A DNA stretch of 19,039 bases from CAZHHH01 sp964532085 (GTDB lineage: Bacteria; Bacteroidota; Bacteroidia; Bacteroidales; Marinilabiliaceae): positions 1 to 19,039 of the forward strand of contig CAZHHH010000044.1 in the NCBI GenBank assembly GCA_964532085.1, read 5' to 3'. The translations under genes and the position numbers were made by a program. Every line of letters starts with the position of its first letter. Position 1 is the first letter of the stretch. Below are positions 14,555 to 19,039 of this stretch, in pieces. The notes under the pieces were generated by a model. That model made no database searches and was not told the DNA's origin. It saw nothing but the letters and a program-made list of their open reading frames with translations.

Positions 14555-16167
14555 TATTCGTTTCCTCCTTCTTTTTCGGGTCCTTTTTTAATTTGAGTTA
14601 TCATAATTCTAACTTCCGCTATTGCTAATCCAACAAACACTACTAAAAACAAGAAAAATGTTGTCATAACAGCCGTAGTATCAATTTGTGTAACAGCTTT
14701 CATTGTAGGCATCAAATCTTGAATTACCCACGGCTGTCTTCCAACCTCAGCAACAATCCAGCCAGATTCTTGTGCTATGTAAGCTAGTGGAATCGTCCAA
14801 AGTGCAGCATGTAGTATATATCTTTTGTCGTGTAGCTTGTTCTTAAGTGATAAGTACAATACAACAGCAAACAGAATGAAGAAATATCCACCTAGAATAA
14901 CCATTATATGGAATGCATAAAAAGTTAATGAAATTGGTGGAACCATTTTAAATGCATTTTTCTCTAGTTTTACAGGATCTTCATCATAAAAACTGCCATA
15001 TCCAAAGTATTTAAAATAGTTATTAACAAACTCTTCATCTTTAAATTTAGCTTCAAGTGCTAAAAACTCTTCGCCATTAGGGTCTTCTTTTTGAGCTGCT
15101 TTATATTCAATAAGTGTTTGCTGAGCCTTGTAACCACGTCTTATTTTTTCTGCATAAGGCATAATTCCTTGCTCTTCGTTACCCATAATCAAATCCTTAA
15201 TTCCTGCCACATACTCTTTTGGGCTATAGCTATCTGATGCAAGAATTGAGAGCATCGATGGAATTTCAATTTTGAAAATAAAATCAGCTTGACTGTCTGG
15301 TCTTACATTTTTATGTGTCTCTTTTTCACTTAAAATACCAAATGCAATCAGCGGTGCATGAGTTTGACCTTCATAAAGAGCTTCCATTGCTGCAAGTTTC
15401 ATAGGCTGAGTTTTAACAATCTCTTTTGCAGATGTATCACCACTTCCGATAAGCACAAGCGAGCTAACAAGCCCGAATGTTGCTGCAATTATAATGCTTC
15501 TTTTAGCAAATAGAAGTTCACGTTTTTTAAGTAAAAACCAAGAGCTAACACCAATTACAAAAATAGAAGCAAATACAAAGCCTGATGTGGTTGTATGTAT
15601 CAGCTTATTTATAGCAGTTGGGGAGAAAAGCACTTCCCAAAAGTTAATCATTTCATTTCGTGCAGTATCAGGATTAAAAGCTGTACCTACAGGATTTTGC
15701 ATCCAGGCATTTGCAGTTAAAATCCAAATTGAAGATAGAATTGCACCAACGGCAGTTAGCCAAGTGGCTGTAAGGTGAAATCTTTTACTTACTTTGTTCC
15801 ACCCGAAGAACATAACAGCAATAAATGCACTCTCTAAAAAGAACGCCATTATACCTTCAATGGCAAGTGGTGCGCCAAATATATCACCCACAAACCACGA
15901 GTAATTACTCCAGTTGGTTCCAAATTCAAATTCAAGAATAATACCTGTTGCAACACCAATTGCAAAGTTAATTCCGAAAAGTTTCATCCAAAACTTTGTG
16001 ATACGTTTCCACTCTTCATCTCCAGTTTTGTAGTAGATGGTTTCCATAAAGGCTAAAATGAAACTTAGCCCAATTGTTAGTGGCACAAATAGCCAATGAA
16101 AAAGAGCCGTTAGCGCAAATTGTGCGCGCGACCAGTTTACTAAAGCAAAATCAATCTGTTCAAGCAT
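14554..16167 (-). CDS. cydA: Cytochrome bd ubiquinol oxidase subunit I
   Basis: The product has 537 residues, full length. It carries the quinol site and hemes b558, b595 and d, and reduces oxygen to water without pumping protons. H24 in ALFHWLFVPLTIG matches the first heme ligand, and the INKLIHTTTSGFVFA block holds the b558 His. The FHIMVILGGYF segment holds the matching Met. The Q-loop begins near GDTSAKEIVKTQPMKLAAMEAL, with the conserved Lys and Glu, and GRQPWVIQDL is the conserved end signature. The Q-loop is of intermediate length and continues through a charged segment ending before the MVPPISLTFYAFHIM helix. It is 9 nt downstream of the DUF4492 gene and overlaps cydB by one base. Confidence 0.96.
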   Translation of the reverse strand: MLEQIDFALVNWSRAQFALTALFHWLFVPLTIGLSFILAFMETIYYKTGDEEWKRITKFWMKLFGINFAIGVATGIILEFEFGTNWSNYSWFVGDIFGAPLAIEGIMAFFLESAFIAVMFFGWNKVSKRFHLTATWLTAVGAILSSIWILTANAWMQNPVGTAFNPDTARNEMINFWEVLFSPTAINKLIHTTTSGFVFASIFVIGVSSWFLLKKRELLFAKRSIIIAATFGLVSSLVLIGSGDTSAKEIVKTQPMKLAAMEALYEGQTHAPLIAFGILSEKETHKNVRPDSQADFIFKIEIPSMLSILASDSYSPKEYVAGIKDLIMGNEEQGIMPYAEKIRRGYKAQQTLIEYKAAQKEDPNGEEFLALEAKFKDEEFVNNYFKYFGYGSFYDEDPVKLEKNAFKMVPPISLTFYAFHIMVILGGYFFILFAVVLYLSLKNKLHDKRYILHAALWTIPLAYIAQESGWIVAEVGRQPWVIQDLMPTMKAVTQIDTTAVMTTFFLFLVVFVGLAIAEVRIMITQIKKGPEKEGGNE

Positions 16168-16176
16168 AACTAATTT

Positions 16177-16389
16177 TTAAGGGTTTGTCAATTGTTCGAT
16201 GACATGATTACTCCTATCCTCATCGTTTGTGAAATTTGTTTTAAAATCATTTTGAAAAAAGAATAATCGCAAAACTACAAACATTACAAATAGTTTAATT
16301 AAAATTATTATCCAAAGAGTACGTGCCCAATTGGGCATTGTCTCAAAACCATTGGAATAAAAATTATAAACTCGTGAAACAAAATTCAT
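16177..16389 (-). CDS. DUF4492 small membrane protein, first gene of the cyd operon
   Basis: The product has 70 residues. FVSRVYNFYSNGFETMP, followed by RTLWIIILIKLFVMFVVLRL, is the recognisable DUF4492 pattern: an amphipathic start, then one hydrophobic helix (about residues 22-46), then a polar acidic tail. Genes of this family lie immediately before cydA in Bacteroidota and some Campylobacterota, and 9 nt separates the two here. Its function is not established; an assembly factor or accessory subunit of cytochrome bd is a reasonable inference from linkage. The ATG is at 16387-16389. The 168 nt upstream, shared with the divergent gene at 16558, holds only weak promoter-like matches. Confidence 0.85.
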   Translation of the reverse strand: MNFVSRVYNFYSNGFETMPNWARTLWIIILIKLFVMFVVLRLFFFQNDFKTNFTNDEDRSNHVIEQLTNP

Positions 16390-16557
16390 ATAAATTTACA
16401 TTTTTTTTAAATATACTACAGAATTAACTTAAAAACAGCATGAAAGTTTAGAAAATTTGTGATTTTTGCATATATTTCACGAAAAGGGGAGTAAACAAGG
16501 GAAAATTAACTGCTCATTATAGGTTATTTAAACAAAATATAGCATAGCTGATATTAT

Positions 16558-16914
16558 ATGAAAATAGTAAGGTCATATTTTTTATTAGTTTTTTTTGTAC
16601 TTAGCTCATTCTGGTTTCGGGGAGTTTCGTACAGTCATGCTGTTGTGTCAAATAATTACAGACAATACGAAAAAGTGAGCAAAATTTCTTCTCAATACTA
16701 CGAGGAGTGTCCCGAAATTCCTTTTGTTTTTATTCCATCATATTCATTTTTTAATTTTGTAGCAACCGAAGAGTTGTTTGGATTGCCTTTTGTTGAAAAA
16801 TTGGCGAATTTATTGGATGTTTTATCTTATCCTCTCTTTTTCAAAAGAGGATTTGTTGATAAAATAACTATTTCGCCGCCAATTTATATACAGGTGCAAT
16901 CCATTCGTTGCTGA
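16558..16914 (+). CDS. Unknown secreted protein
   Basis: The product has 118 residues. The N-terminus MKIVRSYFLLVFFVLSSFWF has the charge and hydrophobic core of a signal peptide or membrane anchor, with a possible cleavage before SHAVV. The rest is rich in Phe, Tyr and Pro (IPFVFIPSYSFFNFV, then a hydrophobic helix-like stretch around residues 75-95) and ends in QSIRC. Only two Cys are present, at about positions 51 and 118. I recognise no family. Length, codon use like its neighbours and a signal sequence make it credible but not certain. A GATTTTTG element (16461-16468), one mismatch from TAnnTTTG, lies about 90 nt upstream. The gene is divergent from the cyd operon and followed by a long hairpin and a 33-residue membrane peptide. 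Confidence 0.55.
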   Translation: MKIVRSYFLLVFFVLSSFWFRGVSYSHAVVSNNYRQYEKVSKISSQYYEECPEIPFVFIPSYSFFNFVATEELFGLPFVEKLANLLDVLSYPLFFKRGFVDKITISPPIYIQVQSIRC

Positions 16915-16918
16915 GGAG

Positions 16919-17013
16919 AATTTTAAATTTTCATTGTCATCATTTGTACTAAAGTGCTTTCTGTGAGTTTTTTAGCAATGATGACATAGTTCTTTAATGT
17001 TAAATTTTAAATT
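16919..17013. repeat. Long hairpin flanked by an 11-bp direct repeat
   Basis: TGTCATCATT (16935-16944) pairs perfectly with AATGATGACA (16977-16986). The 32-nt loop can add CTAAA/TTTAG pairs inside. The hairpin is bracketed by two copies of AATTTTAAATT (16919-16929 and 17003-17013). There is no T tail directly after the stem. It lies between the secreted-protein gene and the 33-residue peptide gene, starting 4 nt after the former's stop. Confidence 0.6.
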
Positions 17014-17022
17014 CTTAATAAA

Positions 17023-17124
17023 ATGAGTAAGAAAAAGAAAAGTCGTAAAGCTGATATGGTTTTATTAGCTGTTGTTCTTGTATTTGGAGCACTTTTAGTG
17101 TGGGGAATGATTAGTTTATTCTAA
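17023..17124 (+). CDS. 33-residue basic membrane peptide
   Basis: An ATG at 17023 opens a 33-residue frame: MSKKKKSRKADM, then VLLAVVLVFGALLVWGMISL and a final Phe. The Lys/Arg-rich start followed by a single ideal membrane helix indicates an N-in single-pass inner-membrane peptide. The frame ends at TAA just 18 nt before a well-formed terminator, as expected for a real transcription unit. No family is recognised. Small oxidase or secretion accessory subunits and stress-response peptides have this shape, but nothing identifies one here. Its upstream leader contains the long hairpin, which could affect its expression. Confidence 0.58.
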   Translation: MSKKKKSRKADMVLLAVVLVFGALLVWGMISLF

Positions 17125-17142
17125 AACAAGATATATAAATAT

Positions 17143-17178
17143 AAAAGGTCTTCCGTCTGTTGATGGAGGACCTTTTTT
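17143..17178. terminator. Intrinsic terminator, probably bidirectional
   Basis: AAAGGTCTTCC (17144-17154) pairs with GGAGGACCTTT (17165-17175) around a 10-nt loop, with one G-T wobble. A run of six T (17173-17178) follows on the plus strand, and A-rich sequence on the other side gives T residues on the minus strand. It separates the plus-strand peptide gene from the convergent YiiX-like gene, which ends 4 nt away. Confidence 0.9.
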
Positions 17179-17181
17179 CTT

Positions 17182-17802
17182 CTATTTCTTTAATGTTGTA
17201 TAATATAGAGACATCATATCACTCTTATAAATATCTTCAAGACTATAGAAAAGTTTACCAGAAATATAGAGATTGGCAGTTATTGTATCAGTTTCAAATG
17301 CTTTATTAATTGCTTTTGCAACTAACTCTGTACAATACAATTTATCATCGCTGTCTAGATTAAAATCTAAATCAAATTCAACTCTATTTTTGTAAAACAA
17401 ATCAGCACTTTCTATAATTTTAATTTTTATAGAGTCATGAGAATTTATTTTATATATGGAGTAATATTTCAATTCTTTTACAAAATCTTTGAATGATTCA
17501 TTCTTAACTCTGCCAACTCCTGTAAATTCGTTAGCCTCTATGTGAAAGACATTAAAACTATTGTTTGACTTATCACTACAATACAAAATGCCTGTATGTG
17601 AAAACATTTTTTCTTCAGATGAAAGTTTGCGAAAGATATTTGAAAAATAACCTTTTCCAAGCCTCATAATAATATAAGTATCATCTTCTAATTCAGGTAC
17701 TAAATCACGTTCGTGTAACGAATTTTCTTTCTCTTTACAGCTGACAAGTAGAATTAAGAATGAGAAAAACAGATAATAGAAGAGTTTGTTATTTGCTGTC
17801 AT
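17182..17802 (-). CDS. YiiX-type permuted papain-like hydrolase, lipoprotein
   Basis: The product has 206 residues. A lipoprotein signal ends at C22 (FLILLVSCKEKE). The mature domain matches the YiiX/YaeF (peptidase C92, permuted NlpC/P60) layout. DDTYIIMRLGKGYFSNIFRKLSS leads to the catalytic-type His H69 in FSHTGI. A middle region with VFHIEANEFTGVGRV follows, and then the catalytic-type Cys C157 in LYCTELVAKA, preceded by FDLDFNLDSDDK. In circularly permuted papain folds the His comes before the Cys, as here. The members are thought to act on amide bonds of peptidoglycan or lipid-linked substrates; the substrate here is unknown. The start lies inside the preceding lipoprotein gene (14-nt overlap), so the two are translationally linked. 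Confidence 0.85.
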   Translation of the reverse strand: MTANNKLFYYLFFSFLILLVSCKEKENSLHERDLVPELEDDTYIIMRLGKGYFSNIFRKLSSEEKMFSHTGILYCSDKSNNSFNVFHIEANEFTGVGRVKNESFKDFVKELKYYSIYKINSHDSIKIKIIESADLFYKNRVEFDLDFNLDSDDKLYCTELVAKAINKAFETDTITANLYISGKLFYSLEDIYKSDMMSLYYTTLKK

Positions 17803-18130
17803 CTATATGTACCAGCCACTTATTGTCAATTTTAATAAGTTCTATAACAGACTCATCTTCATCATCACCAAAATAGACCCAAGCTTTATTGCCTACAATA
17901 GAGTCTCTGATAAAATTGAATTCAAAATCTGGATAAGCCTCCATATCTCCAAGAGAGCTTGCAAATTCTAATATTTTAAATGTACTTTCGGTAGTGTGTT
18001 CCTCTATTTCGCTTATATTGCCATTAAAAAAGTTTGTAAGAAATAGTTCTGCGGTTTTTTTAGGGCTAGGATTAGAAGAGCATGCAAACAAAAAGGCTAA
18101 TACTATAACTCCCAATAGATGTTTTTTCAT
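17789..18130 (-). CDS. Small lipoprotein, DUF4878/NTF2-like
   Basis: The product has 113 residues. The lipoprotein signal MKKHLLGVIVLAFLFACSSN gives C17 as lipidation site. After it, PKKTAELFLTNFFNGNISEIEEHTTE is the pattern of small periplasmic DUF4878/NTF2-like domains, a helix pair followed by beta strands. The strands are visible as FEFNFIRDSIVGNKAWVYFG and SVIELIKIDNKWLVHIDDSK. These are folds often used to hold ligands or partner proteins; function here is unknown. Its last 14 nt overlap the start of the YiiX-like hydrolase gene, which suggests that the two lipoproteins work together (inference). Confidence 0.75.
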   Translation of the reverse strand: MKKHLLGVIVLAFLFACSSNPSPKKTAELFLTNFFNGNISEIEEHTTESTFKILEFASSLGDMEAYPDFEFNFIRDSIVGNKAWVYFGDDEDESVIELIKIDNKWLVHIDDSK

Positions 18131-18218
18131 TTTTGTATTTTTAAAATTAAAGTTAATAATAGTTTAATGATAAATGTTTTTATTGATATTTAATATTTGA
18201 AAATAGCTTTTTTAATAA

Positions 18219-18878
18219 TTAAATATATTTACCTCTGTTTTCAAATAGCCTTTCAATACTTAGTAATAGCATACTTGAAGCGTCTATGATAAGATTGGGC
18301 TGCGCAGATTCAAGTAATTCTCTATTATTTAGTCCCCAAGTAACAGAAATAATAGGTATTCTAGCTTTTTTGCATGCTTCAATGTCTCTTATTTCATCTC
18401 CTATATAAATTACATTCTTTTTAGAGATTGCTTCACGTCTTAGCATCCTTTTTATAAGTCTCTTTTTGCCAAATAGATTTTTGCCACTATATGTAAAGTC
18501 AAAAATGTGAGTTAGCTGATTGTTTTCAAGAAAGGCTGTTACATTTTCCAATGAATTTGATGTGAGAATTCCAAGGTTATATCCTAACTGTTTGATGTTG
18601 TTAAGTGCTTCTTTTATACCTGGAATGAGTTTGATATTTGGAACAGTTTTGTTCATCTCCTTTCTTAGTCGCAACATTACAGACGCAAGTTTTGCTTTTG
18701 AAAATCCGTACGATTTTAATAAATCTTGTGGCCTATTTGCTTTAATAAGTTCTAACTCTTCATCTGAAATTGGGTCAAGTTTGAGCTCTCCTGAAATTTG
18801 GTTGAAAATCTCCAAACCCATATTTATGGTGTCGGCAATAGTTCCATCAAAATCAAATATGATATAGTCTTTGTTCAT
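18219..18878 (-). CDS. HAD-superfamily phosphatase, Gph-like
   Basis: From the ATG at 18876-18878 the product has 219 residues; the frame extends upstream only to a GTG at 18887. HAD motif I is IIFDFDGTIADT with nucleophile D9 and acid D11. Motif II is LTSNS (Thr/Ser about 106-107), motif III uses a Lys in the GKKRLIKRML stretch, and motif IV is GDEIRDIEACK near 160-170. The alpha-helical cap between residues about 15 and 85 places it in subfamily I with phosphoglycolate phosphatase-like enzymes. The substrate cannot be deduced from the sequence. It is 88 nt upstream of the lipoprotein pair on the same strand, and the AT-rich gap has no terminator, so loose cotranscription is possible. Confidence 0.85.
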   Translation of the reverse strand: MNKDYIIFDFDGTIADTINMGLEIFNQISGELKLDPISDEELELIKANRPQDLLKSYGFSKAKLASVMLRLRKEMNKTVPNIKLIPGIKEALNNIKQLGYNLGILTSNSLENVTAFLENNQLTHIFDFTYSGKNLFGKKRLIKRMLRREAISKKNVIYIGDEIRDIEACKKARIPIISVTWGLNNRELLESAQPNLIIDASSMLLLSIERLFENRGKYI

Positions 18879-19039
18879 TAATAGCACTTTAATTTTCTAC
18901 AAAAATGATTAGCTTATAAAAGTAGGCATAATAATGAGTTTTAAAAAGCTGAAATATTAAAATAACTTTATTTAAAACACTTTTTTAGAATTTATAAGGA
19001 GCTTTTGCTATAAATAGCTTTTTATATTAAATAATTAAA
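18879..19039. other. AT-rich end of the window, no gene seen
   Basis: The last 161 nt are very AT-rich. No open frame, tRNA or convincing terminator is seen. A short inverted pair, AGCTTTTGCTAT followed by ATAGCTTTTT, is present but too imperfect to call. Confidence 0.4.

Noticed and set aside
15494..15778. 94-codon plus-strand frame opposite cydA
   Set aside because: Shadow frame of a certain gene.
16919..17013. MITE-like insertion (11-bp direct repeats around an inverted repeat)
   Set aside because: The inverted arms are not at the ends of the bracketed segment and the direct repeat is pure A/T, which can arise by chance in this base composition; kept only as a hairpin/repeat observation.

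Overview
The window looks like a chromosomal core region of a low-GC member of the Bacteroidota, probably a marine or anaerobic Bacteroidales/Marinilabiliales-type lineage. The support is: a PorQ-type component of the type IX secretion system next to cmk and ispH; a DUF4492 gene heading a cydAB operon; the Bacteroidota-style small subunit of methylmalonyl-CoA mutase; start codons without Shine-Dalgarno sequences; and several copies of the Bacteroidota promoter element TAnnTTTG. No transposase, phage gene, CRISPR array, rRNA or tRNA was seen.

Layout. (1) 1-1460, minus: most of mutA (propionate/succinate interconversion), cut by the left edge. (2) 1623-2771, plus: a lipoprotein of the lactonase-like beta-propeller family. 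(3) 2847-6483, plus: a tight run porQ-cmk-ispH-pfkA with gaps of 4 to 7 nt. (4) 7828-6498, minus: a small winged-helix-like protein followed by a response regulator fused to a class III adenylate cyclase. (5) 7989-8330: an SMR efflux transporter; 8535-9899: hisS. (6) 9900-10310: a gene-free stretch with two copies of a TTCGACT palindromic repeat. (7) 11805-10311, minus: an ECF sigma factor, a membrane anti-sigma-like protein and a Spy/CpxP-like periplasmic protein. (8) 12007-13101: ychF, closed by a strong bidirectional terminator and a GC-rich intergenic repeat. (9) 16389-13268, minus: the cytochrome bd operon DUF4492-cydA-cydB plus a previously unlisted 44-residue CydX-like membrane protein whose stop codon lies inside the repeat. 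(10) 16558-17124, plus: an unknown secreted protein, a long hairpin and a 33-residue basic membrane peptide. (11) 18878-17182, minus: a HAD phosphatase, then an overlapping pair of lipoproteins, the second a YiiX-type papain-like hydrolase.

Most genes are housekeeping or respiratory: glycolysis (pfkA), isoprenoid synthesis (ispH), nucleotide metabolism (cmk), translation (hisS, ychF), microaerobic respiration (cydAB) and propionate metabolism (mutA). Two signalling units, the ECF sigma cassette and the REC-cyclase, and several small membrane proteins are the less ordinary content. I found no clear new multi-gene system. The best leads are the small proteins around cydAB and 17023-17124, the phosphorylation-coupled cyclase with its HTH neighbour, and the structured intergenic repeats.
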